Origin: Valencia hispanica
Lineage: Eukaryota > Chordata > Actinopteri > Cyprinodontiformes > Valenciidae
Assembly: GCA_963556495.2 (NCBI GenBank)
Contig: OY747705.1
Coordinates: 36,018,298-36,082,297, forward strand
Direction of reading: 5' to 3'
Length of the DNA stretch: 64,000 bases
Shown: piece after piece, positions 1 through 10,600 of the stretch
How positions within the stretch are numbered: the stretch's first letter is position 1
Layout: every line of letters starts with the position of its first letter
Program-made: the position numbers and the translations under genes
Notes under the pieces: generated by a model
What the model was told of the DNA's origin: nothing
Database searches by the model: none
What the model saw: only the letters and a program-made list of their open reading frames with translations

Positions 1-447
1 AAACAGCTGAAAACATCCATGGATCCTTTTGCTGATCTTGTGAATCTTCAGCTTTAACATCCACCATGTTCAAAATAAGTGAAATGCATAAAATGTATTT
101 TCTCGTTGTCTTTAAGTGTTCGAAGCTTGATAAACAGTGGTTAACATGGTTTGGTTTGTTTCAAACTGTCCCAAACATCTGGATCCTTAACATCAGTTCA
201 CCCATAAAGGCAAGCACGTGAAGTGGTCAAAATCTGAACTAGCTATTTATCCAGCACAGTAAAACAGCAGTTCTTTCTTGGTTTCCCTGTGAAGCTGCTA
301 CGGCACAAGTTTCTTTCTTCTTTTTTTTTTTTTACATTTTAATTTGAATTCTTTCAAACGAACTCTGTGCTTTTTCTGCAATCATTTCCATGTGACAAAA
401 CAAATCCCTCCACATTAATAGAATAAAGCACAAGCAAAGTTTCAGGG
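1..447. other. AT-rich flank, possible intron of a leftward gene
   Basis: I see no ORF, repeat or RNA gene here. It lies downstream (minus-strand sense) of the candidate splice donor at 448-453, so it could be the start of intron 1 of a gene that continues left of the window. This is inference from the donor alone. Confidence 0.3.
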
Positions 448-453
448 ACTTAC
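448..453 (-). other. Candidate splice donor (minus strand)
   Basis: The plus strand reads acttac, so the minus strand reads GTAAGT, directly after an exon-side CGA. This fits the intronic half of the vertebrate donor consensus exactly; position -1 is A instead of G. It sits at the left edge of the CpG-rich block 454-1200, where a first exon ending in an intron would be expected. Isolated GTAAGT sites also occur by chance. Confidence 0.4.
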
Positions 454-1200
454 TCGGTTTCAGCGTGAGAAGAAAAAAAGTATTTTCTGAATCTACCCCC
501 TCGCTGGTTTACGGGGGACAGTTTTCAAAGAACCCTTCAAAAACAGCGCATCCCCCGATAGCAGAAAAACGCAATATTCCACTCTCTCGAACGCCAGCGA
601 GTCACTTGTTAACGGAGGGCAGAGGTTTAAAATACTCCTCTATTATCCTCTGCGTTTTTTGTTGTATTCCTTCCCTTTGTCGAATATCAGACGCTCCGAA
701 TCAGAACCGTCCTCTGGGAAAGGGGGAAAAAAAACCCAAAACAAATAAAATAAAACAAAACAAACCACTGTAATAATCCGTGCGAGAGTCGCGCACGGAT
801 CTCCAAATGTGGATCTCTTTTATTGGAGTCTCACGTTATCTCCGCGACGCAGGTTTGGATTCCCTTTCTTCCCAAATCCACCTCATACGAGCTGGGGGTG
901 GGGAGACAGGAGTCAACTACCCCCTCTCTCTTCTCTCCCCTACTTTGAGGCAAAAGGAGGGGGAGAAAAAGAACAGAACCCGTGTGTTGCGTTCAATGTC
1001 ACCTCATAAACTTCGCCTCTTGACTTCTCCTAGATCGCAGACTGTACCTAACCACTCAGCGAGTGTCGACTCTAACGTCTACGTACAAATACATTCGTAC
1101 AGAAACTGGTGCCTGACTTTTTTTATTTTATTTTATAAATCTGAGCTGAGCGCGAAGAGGAGACCAAGCGCAAAGAAACGACGCGAGAAACGTGTATAGC
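454..1200 (-). promoter_or_regulatory. CpG-rich block: candidate promoter and non-coding first exon
   Basis: By hand count this block holds about 40 CpG dinucleotides in about 750 bases, while surrounding sequence has very few. Clusters occur at 535-610, 778-845 and 1140-1195. A short inverted repeat (CCGTGCG at 778-784, CGCACGG at 792-798) lies in the middle. Unmethylated CpG islands mark vertebrate promoters. Together with the minus-strand donor at 448-453, this suggests a promoter and 5' UTR exon of a gene transcribed leftwards. The minus strand shows no long ORF, so any exon here would be non-coding. The plus-strand ORFs at 465-773 and 780-1199 have low-complexity composition and are not convincing genes. 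The gene itself cannot be named. Confidence 0.45.
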
Positions 1201-1664
1201 TTTAGTTGTGTGGATGTGCGGCAAAGTTAGAAACAGCATATAGTAATCACGTTTTACTATAAAAATCTACAAAATGCCAATAAAGGGCAGTTGTGCAATA
1301 ACATTTTTGCCTAACTATTTAAGGTATGAATGTTAAAATAGTTTATGCCTTGTTACAGATCTAGAACTTTATTTTTCAGGATTGTGCTATAATTTGACCT
1401 AAAGATTGAAACTACTGCAGAAATCGATCCCAACACCATGTTTTTGACTTTTACATTGGGGAGAATAGGGTGCAACCTCACAATTTTTTTTAATATTTGA
1501 AAAAAAATCATGGTTATGCATGTATTTATTTTAATATTTTCAACATATCTACATTCACAATGAGCACAATGATCAGCGGCTGAAGTTACATTATTGGGCT
1601 ACTGAGGGTTATTGTGCCACTTGATACCGTATCTGCATTTTATTTATTCAATACTTATCCATCT

Positions 1665-1668
<4 letters not shown>
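1201..1668. other. Unique AT-rich sequence, nothing recognised
   Basis: No coding potential, RNA gene or recognised repeat was seen. CpG density drops sharply to background just right of the CpG-rich block. Confidence 0.5.

Positions 1669-1699
<31 letters not shown>
1669..1699. repeat. (TA)n microsatellite
   Basis: An uninterrupted alternating TA tract of about 31 bases, the shortest of six TA tracts in the window. Confidence 0.95.
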
Positions 1700-1701
<2 letters not shown>

Positions 1702-1814
1702 TGTTAGAAGCTCTATATTCAACCACATACAAATATAGCATTTACAGGACCTGTAGCTACTTTCAACCACAGCTGGCTTTGTTTTACATATGACAACAGT
1801 GTTAAAAGGACTGA

Positions 1815-2033
1815 ACTTATATAGCACTCTTCTAGTCATACTGAGCACTTAAAGCTTTACACTGGAGCGTCATTCACCCATTCACACTCACAACACAAAC
1901 AATGATACAGAGCTCAGTAGGCAACTTTGGGTTAAGTGAGTTGCCCTGCAGCATAATGACATGTGACAGGAGAAAGCTGGAATTGAACCTTTGACCCTCC
2001 AATTGCAAGACAACTACTGTACCTACTGAGATG
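1815..2033 (+). repeat. Interspersed teleost repeat with a cttatatagcactcttctag start
   Basis: The stretch runs from a tatatagcactcttctag motif through a segment rich in cattcaccca and cacactcaca, then gggttaagtgagttgccc, to a closing motif like gacaactactgtacctactg. I recall this arrangement as a common non-coding interspersed repeat in fish genomes, but cannot assign its class. A diverged partial copy lies at 42528-42660. It directly precedes a Tc1 remnant. Confidence 0.55.
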
Positions 2034-2064
2034 TTCTGGATTCTCTGTAAGTCTGGACAAAGAA

Positions 2065-2535
2065 GTCAAGCGGCCAGACAGAAGCTTGTTCTTTCTAATA
2101 AAACATCCAACCCTGAAGGGTCTAGGCTAAAATCTCCTATTGAGGAGGAATGAGTAATGGTCTGATGAAGGCAAACTTGAACTTTTGTGCCACAATTGTA
2201 AAAGGTAAGTTTGACACAAAAGCAACACTGCAGACCAAAAAGTACATTATATTGACATTTAAAATGCTGCTGGTAGTGGCATCATGATCTAGGACTGCTT
2301 TTCTTTCGCTTTAACAGGGTATTTTGTCTAGGTGGATGAAATCAGGAACAGTTTAAAAGACAAGTCAATTTTGACTCAAAATCTTCCGTTCTTTAGTTTG
2401 CAAGAAAGCCAAAGATAAGAAGGGATTTTATTTTCCAACTAGAAGTCAAGTTTTAGAATGGCCCAGACACATTTCCGAACCAAATCTAACAGAAAATCTG
2501 TGGTGCCTTCTGAAAAGGACCTTTAGATAGGCAAT
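2065..2535 (+). pseudogene. Tc1-like transposase remnant
   Basis: The nucleotide sequence follows the Tc1-like transposase coding region. It includes ggtctgatgaaggcaaactt (SDE.K block with the first catalytic Asp), a degenerate glycine-rich block around 2268-2305, the aaaatcttccgttctttag block, and gaaaatctgtggtgccttct near the end, corresponding to the ENLW motif with the catalytic Glu. Frame is lost in several places and no terminal inverted repeats are visible. Assignment rests on recalled Tc1 consensus order. It is dead and old. Confidence 0.7.
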
Positions 2536-3160
2536 AAATATATTAAACCATTGCTTTTTGTATAAGATTTCTATGGTTTCTAAACTGCATAATTCAAAAT
2601 GTAAACCAAAATTCTAAAATTGTTTCATTTTTGATTGCTTTATTTCATGCTTAACATTTAAGAGGTTTAGTTGGAACACCGTGATAAAAAAATCACGGTC
2701 ATAAGTGTAGCTTTCGCTAGGATTTAATATAAAATGGATATGGTTTTTTGAGTCTGGGCAAATTTTTAGAGAAGGAGACATTTAGAACATAAGAGAGGAT
2801 TAAGCGTATCAAAGATACAGCTCAGTATTCAAAAGAAGATTTTTTTTCTTACTTTGTTGAAACAATCTTTGCAGCAAATCTGTGCAAATATAAACTGGAA
2901 TGGTGGAAAAAGAGATTTTTTTAGACTCTGTTTCAAAGACCGGGACATGCCCATCTCTCTCCACATATCTCACTGGCTTTGACTTTGAAATATTTATTCT
3001 TATTCACATTAAAATTTTAAAACTATTTTAATCAAGTGGAATAGTTTTAGAATAAACTGTGATTAAATAGACCTTTGAAGGGAATTTTGAAAAAGTCTTT
3101 CTTTATTTGAGCATTGAAAGCACCATTTATCAAGTTTTCTTTGTTGATGTTGTTTTCCTT
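2536..3160. other. Unique AT-rich sequence
   Basis: No gene or recognised repeat was seen, apart from the small hairpin at 2678-2699. Confidence 0.5.
2678..2699. other. Perfect 8-bp hairpin with A6 loop
   Basis: ACCGTGAT and its exact reverse complement ATCACGGT flank six A residues. It lies just right of the Tc1 remnant and could be a relic of its subterminal sequence or chance. No transcript context supports a terminator role. Confidence 0.5.
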
Positions 3161-3420
3161 TTTTCTTCATGTGCTGTATAGCTCCACCCAGTCACATTGA
3201 CTTTGGGGTGGAGAGAGCCACTATAATTGGTCAACTCATCCTGAATTTCAATGGGGACAGCTGGTGTCCACAAAATCCAGTAAGGTGGCTAGATTCCCAC
3301 CAGACACCTCAATCAGCTGACCTGCAGTCAGTTACTGGTGGTAGGCTTGTAGCAAAATGTCACTGCAAGTAACTGTGGTCAGGGTTTTGTGAATGAAATA
3401 AAATGTTTGATAAAAAAAAA
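3161..3420 (+). other. Moderately GC segment ending in an A-run, possible retroposed fragment
   Basis: A higher-complexity segment ends in gaatgaaataaaatg followed by an A10 run (3411-3420). An AATAAA-like signal followed by an A tract at the edge of a compositionally distinct block is what a retroposed 3' end can look like. No target duplication was found and no family was recognised. Confidence 0.25.
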
Positions 3421-4059
3421 AGTAATTTCTGGTCAAAAGGTTGTAAAAGTGACTGACTTTTTCATGGATTTACTCTGTGGCCTTCGAACGGAAAAATAAC
3501 TTGTCCCCTTTGCCCAGTTACAAGCGTTCGACTGAAAATTGCTGCCAGCTGCCTGAGTCAAAGCACCTTTTCAACGCATTAAGGAAGGGGAAGTATGGAT
3601 GGGTCCTGAAAGGAAATGAGATGGAATTAAGCAATCTGTAGAGGGTGCTAGAATTTTTGAATCACAGTGCATCAAATAAAATACCTGTTCTGTCCAAATG
3701 GAGGGAGAACAGCAATATTTTTTTGTGTGAACTTTTCAAGTTCTGCAGGCATTAATGGATGGGAACAAGCCCTTTTAAAAAGACATGTCTTGCTGAGTTT
3801 GGCAGAGAGCCATTCCAGAGTCACAAGTGAGCCTCCACTGCCCCCTTTCTGCTCTTTGATTAAAATCCAGTGTGACATATAGGACACCATGTAAACTGCA
3901 TGTGTGTAAATGTGTTTCTGTGCTTGTATAGAGAAAGTTGGGTGGGCGGTGGAGGGGTTGTGAAGTACTATCATGTACAAAAAGCACATGTTTATGTTGC
4001 ACAGATTTCTCCCTTGGCCTCTTATTCACACTTACAGTCCCTTATTTAATCAAGGCGGT
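3421..4059. other. Unique sequence, no gene
   Basis: Overlapping ORFs on both strands (3667-3882 +, 3672-3989 -, 3775-4029 -) have no recognisable domain and appear to be chance. Positions 3480-3620 have higher complexity but show nothing diagnostic. Confidence 0.5.
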
Positions 4060-4515
4060 AAATCCTAGAAGCAGCCCAGTGCTCTCACCAGTGTTCCCTT
4101 GGTGGCATGAGCCTTAACATGCTAAATTTCACTTGGGTAGGGAAATGTGCTCGGTGGCCACGGCTGGTGCTTTGGAGGGATAAAAAGAGCACTTACTCGC
4201 TGACATGTGCAATCCATAACGGAATAATGAGACCCCTCCATTTGGCGAGCTCCTTTCCACAGCTCTCTCCTTGACCATTTTTTGTTTTCCTTGTGAGCGT
4301 TCATAAATGCCATGTAAATTCAGCAAGCGGAAGATGTGGCGAGCGCTCCGGGAAGAGCATTTAATCGTTTGCGTCTTGTTACTGGATCTTATAACAGCAT
4401 AGGGAGAGTGAAGACAGCTTGTGAACTTCGTTAAATAACGGGCTCATTTTGCTCTGTTGTGAAATGAAGGTGATCCTCATGACAACATCTGTTAATCTCC
4501 TTTGTCATGGAATCA
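4060..4515. promoter_or_regulatory. Candidate conserved non-coding element
   Basis: High-complexity, repeat-free sequence with balanced base composition stands out from its surroundings, especially 4195-4400. It carries dispersed homeodomain-type and GC-containing words and no coding frame. The call is compositional only; nothing here proves conservation. Confidence 0.3.
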
Positions 4516-4639
4516 CATGGAGTAAAAAAGCCATTTAAGGAAACAAAAGCACAAAAGTTGTGCTGTGTTCATTTTTTGTATCAGTTTATAGAGGGACTGA
4601 AGTCAAATTCCCAATTCAATGCCCAAAATATATATTTAT

Positions 4640-5030
4640 AAATTGTTTTGGGGTGTCAGACTGGTGGCTGCGGTGGATGGGTGGCATTTCTGGGCCTGAT
4701 CAGTTTTTGGGCACTGGACTTGGCTCCTGGGTCTTGCTCTTTGCGCGCTGCAGAGTATTTTGGTCAAGTGTGTAACTGTGCTCAGTCGGGTTCGCCGGGG
4801 GACTGACTGGGTCTGGAGGTGCAGGGCGGGTCGGTGGGGGATACTGGAGTCGGTCGCTTTCTGGGCCATCAGACAGCGGTTGCCGCTTTGCCTCAGATAG
4901 GGGGTGGTGGATCTCTGTGTGTCGGCCGACCGGGGCATCGGTCTGTTCCTGGTCCGGGTGGGCATATCGCTGGGGTTTTGGGCCAGTACGTACCCTGGGT
5001 ATCCTGGGTTTCTCCATAAATATTTCCATC
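4640..5030. repeat. GC-rich, G/T-skewed block of unknown class
   Basis: The plus strand is strongly G and T rich with many ggg and tgg words (for example 4660-4700 and 4795-4980), ending abruptly near ctgggtttctccataaat. The boundary to AT-rich DNA is sharp. A longer block with the same strand bias lies at 33290-34250. Long minus-strand ORFs here are proline, arginine and threonine rich, which follows from the composition. I think it is part of an interspersed repeat but cannot name it. Confidence 0.4.
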
Positions 5031-5124
5031 AAATCCGAGCAAGAATTAGACTTTAATATTTAGTTGACTTCTGAAGGCAATTGGTTGCATACGATTTGTT
5101 TAAGGGGTATTAGAGTGAAGGCGG

Positions 5125-5506
5125 TGTTACGGCCTCTGGGTTACAGTGTGAGGTTGTTTGTGTGCACCTGTTCTTTTTTTGTCATCTTCTTTTTCCTTAG
5201 GGAGCTGTCTCACCCTGGGTCAGCTGATTAATAAAAGCTGATGAGAATCAGCTGATTGGGCCAGCTGGGTTGGAGCTGATCAGCTGGAGACCTTAAAAGT
5301 ATATGGCAGTGAGGGAGAGACCTTTCCCTTGTGCTTGTCTGATTCTACAGACAGAAATGTCTCCATTGACTAACTGAGTTTCTTTTTGTAAATAAATCCC
5401 GCTTGTTGATTTTACAACGGATCCTAAGTTATTTTTAGGTTATTAGATCCACTCTCCTTCCCCTTTAATTTTCTTGTTACAGCCCAAACGAGCCTGGGTC
5501 GTAACA
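5125..5506 (+). mobile_element. Solo LTR of an LTR retrotransposon
   Basis: The segment begins TGTTACGGC and ends GTCGTAACA, so it has the usual TG...CA ends within a near-perfect 9-bp terminal inverted repeat (8 of 9 match). It is flanked by an exact 5-bp duplication GGCGG (5120-5124 and 5507-5511), as LTR integrases produce. Inside, in the same orientation, are a TATA-like ttaaaagtatatgg near 5294-5307 and aataaa at about 5391, as expected for U3, R and U5. Length 382 bp suits a solo LTR left by LTR-LTR recombination; no internal coding region or second LTR is present. The superfamily (Gypsy is likely) is inferred only from the 5-bp duplication and size. Confidence 0.88.
5221..5286. promoter_or_regulatory. 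Cluster of four CAGCTG E-boxes in the LTR
   Basis: CAGCTG occurs at 5221-5226, 5249-5254, 5262-5267 and 5281-5286, within 66 bases upstream of the TATA-like sequence. CAGCTG is a palindromic E-box bound by bHLH factors. The placement in the presumed U3 region suggests an enhancer of the retroelement. Function is inferred. Confidence 0.5.
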
Positions 5507-5511
5507 GGCGG

Positions 5512-6958
5512 CAAAATATAAATGTATAAAACACTTTTTATACTGTACAGTAAATATATTTTTTAAAAGTCAGGAAATTGGTTTAAGCCTCACCTTTCCT
5601 TTAATATAAGATGCATTGTTTTTTAAAGTCTGAAAAGTTTGTAAATACACAGCCTGTCCAGATTTACATGCTTGCTTGCCACTTTTCCTTGCCCCTGTCC
5701 CATTTTAAACCCCTGTGAGACTAAAAAACAGAGTGCTGCTTCTGTCCGCATTGTCTTCCTGACTCCCTTTCGTTTATCTCTGTCACCCTTAGGGGGCCGA
5801 AGCACAATCACCTACGATAGCAGCGGGCTATTGCTCACCCTGTCCCTGGAGGCGACAACCCACTTACTGCCAGCTTGTGCTCAAATGGAAGACATTTCAT
5901 CACCCCACTGAAGACAATTAAAACCACATGCATGAGCCACCCCCACCAACCCCCCTAGAGAGCCACCCTGTGCCACAAGTTTAGTGACTCTGAGACAGCC
6001 TGACCCTCTCAGAAATTTACTTTCACCACGAGTGGGTATTTGTCAGCTGGAGTCGCAAGATGTGTTTCTGAGTATACAACACAGGTAGAAAAAGATGAGG
6101 TGGGGCGCTGCTTAATGCTCCCCTCTCCAGGAGACATTCACTGCCTTGTAGCTTCGACAGTTTACTGATAAGTGACAGTCATCCAGGCCAGGATATGTTT
6201 CTCTCTGCCCTGGGAAGCCAAAACGGAGAGTAGTTCAATGAGGTTTGTGGCAGTGGGGGCTTTTTTTCCCCTCCCCAAACACACAAGTACTGTAAACGCA
6301 CTCACAGCATGCAGGAAGAGAGAAAGACTGACGGCTATTAGAGTGCAACAACGCTTACCCTTATCTTGCACCACGATAGAGATCTACAAAGAGCCTGGGA
6401 GAGATTATGAATTCATTACCTTGATACACAAGTGAGCACTACAACAGACAGGAATTTGAGAATGGAGATAGGAGCTTGTTGGGTGCAGTAGGAGGATCGG
6501 GGATGGGAATGCAGTGAAAACAAGCTGCAGATAGGGATTGAATCCATCTGCTCTCTCTGCTTTTTTAGCAAAGTATAAAGACATAAAAAATGCATATTTT
6601 ATAAGGTTGCACTTACAAACTAACAAAAAACCTGCCTCATAGAATTTAATAATTCTGTTTTAAATAATAAAACTGTGTATGGAATTTATTTGATTGAAGC
6701 GAAATTCTGACAGAGGTTGTTTTATGACACCGGCTATAGTTATCACCCTGGCAGATTATGCAAAAAGGTGGTTAGCAATTATGAAAAGGTTTTTATTTCT
6801 GTCATGCTGATAAAGATTCTTCCATAGATTATTGCAATGGGTATAAATCATTTTTAAAACAAAGTTTTTATAAAATGTTAGTATTTTTTTTAGATAGCTG
6901 CTCCTGAGTTTTTTATTATCTTTTGAGAGATAACTGTCTCAGTTCCTATCAGAAACAT
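5512..6958. other. Unique sequence, no gene recognised
   Basis: Short ORFs such as 5672-5911 (+) and 6172-6435 (+) have no recognisable domain. Positions 5640-6440 are of higher complexity than average and could include regulatory sequence, but I see nothing diagnostic. Confidence 0.45.
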
Positions 6959-6959
6959 T

Positions 6960-7088
6960 CTAATTGTATTGTATTGATTGATTGATTGATTGTTTGATTG
7001 TATGATTGAATTGAAATGACTTTTCTTGCTAAGTGCCTTGAGATTACATTTGTTGTTGGCGGTATTTAAATAAACTGAATTGAATTCT
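6960..7088 (+). mobile_element. LINE 3' end (L2-type), 5'-truncated
   Basis: A tgattga-type short repeat is followed by taagtgccttgagattacat, a tgttgttggcggtatttaaa segment, and the tail aataaactgaattgaatt. This is the characteristic L2-type 3' UTR end, with a short tandem tail instead of poly(A). No coding part remains. Confidence 0.7.
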
Positions 7089-7788
7089 TGATTAAATGAA
7101 AATAATACTTTGAGCACATTTAGCAGGTATTTAAGTGACACTTTTTTCACGTGTTTTGAAATTCAACTCCAGGAGGAAGTTCATCCACACTGTAAGCTCA
7201 ACAAAGTGAGCAGGGCAGTGAAAGTAAAGCTCAGTCATCCAATATATTATCCATGGACTACTGGTGTGAGACTGTATTAAGAGATTCAAGTTCTTCAAAC
7301 AGATGTTTGCTTAAAGAAACAAAGATGATATAGGTTTAAATCACAGAATAATCAGCAAGAATAATATACTTTACTCAATATCTATCCAGACTGTCGTTTT
7401 TGTTACTAACCCAAAATAAGAAAAGTCTTTTTTTTCAGTTAAATCTTGTGTGCGTTTTTTTAACCTACTCACCCTCAGTATCAGGGAGTGATTTTCCCTC
7501 CAGCTCCACTGAACTCAGGTGACATTTGCTGGAAGGTAAAAGACTACAGTTAAATAAACCAAAAGAATTAGAAGCGAAAAAGAGACAAACTGAGATGCAG
7601 ACTCATGGAAGAGGGTTTTTTCCTGCAATAGTATTCCTTACGTCATGTCCGGTCTATCCTGTGGAGTATTGCAGGTTTTGAATGGATTTTTCTATTATAT
7701 AGAACATTCATTAGGTATGTCTGAGCTTAGTATGGGCTTTGCTCCATGTGTAAATGCTCTTTGTGAAGGAATGAGACTTACAAAGCTT
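7089..7788. other. Unique AT-rich sequence
   Basis: Nothing beyond background was recognised. Confidence 0.5.
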
Positions 7789-8465
7789 TAAAGTTTTTCA
7801 CAATTTGTCACATTAGAACTTTGACATATTTTATCAGGATTTTATTTGATAGACCGAAACAGAGTAGCACGTACAGTAGTTATGAAGAAAAATGGTGCAT
7901 TGTTTTCATTTTCTTTAGCAAATAAAAACCTGAGGTTCTTATATTTTCCCCACTTTATTCTGATATCACTTGTTAGAAGAGTTTCCAAAAAGAGAAGCTA
8001 CAAAAAATCCCTTTGCATTTTGCCACTAGCCAGTAGGGGGCGTGTCTTATCTGGTTAGATGAGACCAAGAGATACCTTTTTAGGCAATATGCATAGCACT
8101 GTGTGAAGTGAAAAACTAATACTGGACACTATCCTGCAAGAGCTACAATGGGATTTTTAGGATCTGAGCAGATTTATGTACTAGAATGGCCAAGTCAAAC
8201 CTAAATCCAACTGAAAATATATGGCAAGAGTTGAAACTGTATGTTCCCTGACTTTCCCATCCAAGACAAGTAAGTTTGAGCAGTTTCGCAAGTAAGAATT
8301 AACAAAGAAAAATCAGTTTCCAGATGTCTAAAGCTGGTACAGACATACTAAAAGAGATTGACTCATATGGACCTTGTTACAAATGCACAAATTCTTTCAG
8401 ATTTAAATTTGTAAGATATTTTGAAATTCATGTGTCCTCCTCCCTCCACTTCACAATTAGGCCAT
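7789..8465 (+). mobile_element. Internally deleted Tc1-like element
   Basis: The left part carries the subterminal region of a common fish Tc1 family (tcacattagaactttgacat, then ggattttatttgatagaccg and caaataaaaacctgag). The right part carries the inverted counterpart (cagatttaaatttgtaagat, then ctccacttcacaattagg). Between them is only the 3' part of the transposase region, with tggccaagtcaaacctaaat corresponding to the WPSQSPDLN block and then a diverged ENLW region. The outermost ends are missing on both sides and the central catalytic region is deleted. It is a dead relic. Confidence 0.75.
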
Positions 8466-8499
8466 GAATATTGTTTGCAAGAAGCTTTATATGTACGCC

Positions 8500-8712
8500 T
8501 ACCTGAATTTTCCAACCTAAATATAGTACTACATTTAAAGCTGGTGGACTTAAAAAAGATGTGTCTGTTTTTGAGTAATGTTTTTATGTGTCATATGCTC
8601 TGTGTATGTTTTTACAGTTTTTACATTGTGCTCATATCATGTAAAGCACCTTGAATTACCTTGTTGTTGAAAGTGTGCTATAGAAATAAAATTGCCTTGC
8701 CTTGCCTTACAT
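8500..8712 (+). mobile_element. L2-type LINE 3' UTR fragment
   Basis: The segment ends with atgtaaagcaccttgaatta, a tgttgaaagtgtgctataga stretch and aataaaat followed by ttgcc repeats. The same end occurs, in reverse orientation, at 35033, 44087 and 53097. The 5' side is truncated close to the preceding Tc1 relic. Confidence 0.85.
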
Positions 8713-9479
8713 GTATGAGTGATTGTGTTGAACGTTTTTTTCTAAATAACTGACCTTGTGGAATTTAACAGAAAGTCAGAAATTAACAAACAACTCTAAA
8801 TGCAAAAACCAGAAATTCTGTTGACAACTATTTAAAAATAGCTTTGCAATATAAAAAACATCTATGCAGCATGTATAAAAACATTTTTGCTGTCTGAAGA
8901 GTAGCTGCAGCAGTACAGCTCATTCAAATCTTTCTTGTACAAAGTCCTTAAAGGAACTCTGCTGTGTTTAACTTAAGTTTTTACTATTTGCATCCCTTAT
9001 CTTGCAATATTTATCTACTTCATGCTTATGTCAAGTTCTGTTCCATGGACATTCTTCTGTATCTGTGCAAAGTGATATCTTTTAGTGCACTTTCTGGAGT
9101 GCTTCTTAAATTGTGTGTCCAAACTACAGTCACTCAATGTCATTGTATTCAGTATCCTCTATCTGAATAGCTTTAATGCTTCTAGGTTACCATTGCATGC
9201 ATGCCCACTTGTAGGCAAGCATGTGCATATCAGTGTTTGCAAAGAAGATGCATCAAACTTGAAGAGGCATGGAGCGATGAGTGATGCCAGAGGTGGTTTT
9301 CTACCAACCTCTCCACTGGCTTGCTGGCTCCCTAATGGCCTCTTCAGTGGGCTGGCTGACCGACTTGCTGGCTCTCACTGGCTCAATCTTCCTTATTTGG
9401 TTGTGAAAGCCTGGGGATGGCGGTGGGAAGGCAAAAAGGGATGGGGGAGCGATGGTACTATGTTTGCACGCAGGGTCAG
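8713..9479. other. Unique sequence, no gene
   Basis: An ORF at 9085-9576 (163 codons, +) spans part of this region. It has no recognised domain, and its C-terminal part overlaps sequence better explained as non-coding. Confidence 0.45.
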
Positions 9480-9592
9480 GAGTTACAGCACCACAGCGAC
9501 ATGGATAAAAGGCAGATCACTTAAAGACAGTTACAAAGTAAACGAGTTGATGCTCAGCAGCTGTCATCTAGATTAATTGTGACAGATTTTCT
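9480..9592. promoter_or_regulatory. Candidate conserved non-coding element with TAATTG and TGACAG words
   Basis: A compact high-complexity stretch ends in gctgtcatctagattaattg followed by TGACAG. TAATTG is a homeodomain core and TGACAG or CTGTCA a Meis/TALE core; here two Meis-type cores flank the homeodomain core. The motif arrangement is directly visible; regulatory function is inference. Confidence 0.35.
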
Positions 9593-10359
9593 TGTGTCTG
9601 AGTAAGTGTGACGATGAGGGAAGATAACAGTAAATACTTGATGAACCTATAAAAAAAGGAAAACACAGGTAATACTTTAACACCAGCACACTAGGTTTTC
9701 CGTTTCATCTCTGGGTTGCTCTGAAGCTTTCCTGAATGGGGGCTACAGAGAGGAAGCAGAAAGGAAATTAAAAGCAACCATCCTTATAGTTTTGTTCTTG
9801 TCCACTTGAGTGCCTGCATGCCTGTCTGTGTTCCCTGGGCAATGTTTATGCTGTGGCCTGCCCAGGACAGAATAGATTCGCCCACACAGCATTGTGCTCT
9901 CAACCAGAACCTAAGTAAGTCTGGCAAGCCTGAGCCACAGTACCATTCAATCCATCTCCTCTGGATTAGGCCTTATGGCCTGTGGGTAACACACCAATGA
10001 CTGCATTAATAGATATAAGATAGCATCACTCTAACCCTCTATAAAAATATCTCATCTCAAGTTTTTTTCAGCAAAAGACCACATCAGTAGGTTATTTAAT
10101 TTAATCCATTAGCTGCATTGAAATATAATGAGAAAGTTTGACAAATCACCGGAAACAATTAACTCCTGAAGTTTTGAATGTCTAAAGTATAAACTCCTAT
10201 GACATGGTCAATCTAAAGTGAAAGCTACCACGTTTGCCAAATGCAGGGATTGAGTTGCACTGAACTAACACTGCAAGAAAATTAAGCTAGGACCTTTTTC
10301 AATTACAAAGAAAAAAAAGGAATCCCTGTAAACAACTCTTCAAACAAAGGAGGACATTT
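9593..10359. other. Unique AT-rich sequence
   Basis: No gene or recognised repeat was seen. Confidence 0.5.
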
Positions 10360-10600
10360 AGGATGCATCATGCTGCATAGCTTTACAGCATCTCAGCCAG
10401 GAAAGTATATTAAGTAAAACATCTCGCGTCCCCAAATACCATGAAATTATATGTGCTGCCATAATCAAATTCATTACCAGAAAATCGGGGGTCACTTTAC
10501 ATTTTTTTTTAAATGCTGCTGTGAATAAATGGAGCGTGTATAATTGAGTAATGCTAATTAATTCACATTTTTCCTCCTCTCTCTTTAGGATGTATAGTAG
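10360..10600. promoter_or_regulatory. Candidate conserved non-coding element
   Basis: A repeat-free stretch with several TAAT cores, including taatgctaattaattcac at 10548-10565, and higher complexity than its flanks. An overlapping minus-strand ORF (10358-10636) shows no domain. The call rests on composition and motif density only. Confidence 0.3.

Noticed and set aside
465..1199. Plus-strand ORFs of 102 and 139 codons in the CpG-rich block
   Set aside because: No domain, heavy runs of Lys, Ser and Arg, mutually overlapping frames, and the CpG block is better explained as a promoter and non-coding exon on the minus strand.
5125..5506. Possible full LTR retrotransposon
   Set aside because: No second LTR, primer-binding site, gag or pol sequence is found within the next several kilobases, so it is a solo LTR.
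9085..9576. 163-codon plus-strand ORF
   Set aside because: No recognised domain, unusual Cys/Trp/Gly-rich composition, and its end overlaps a stretch that looks non-coding and regulatory.
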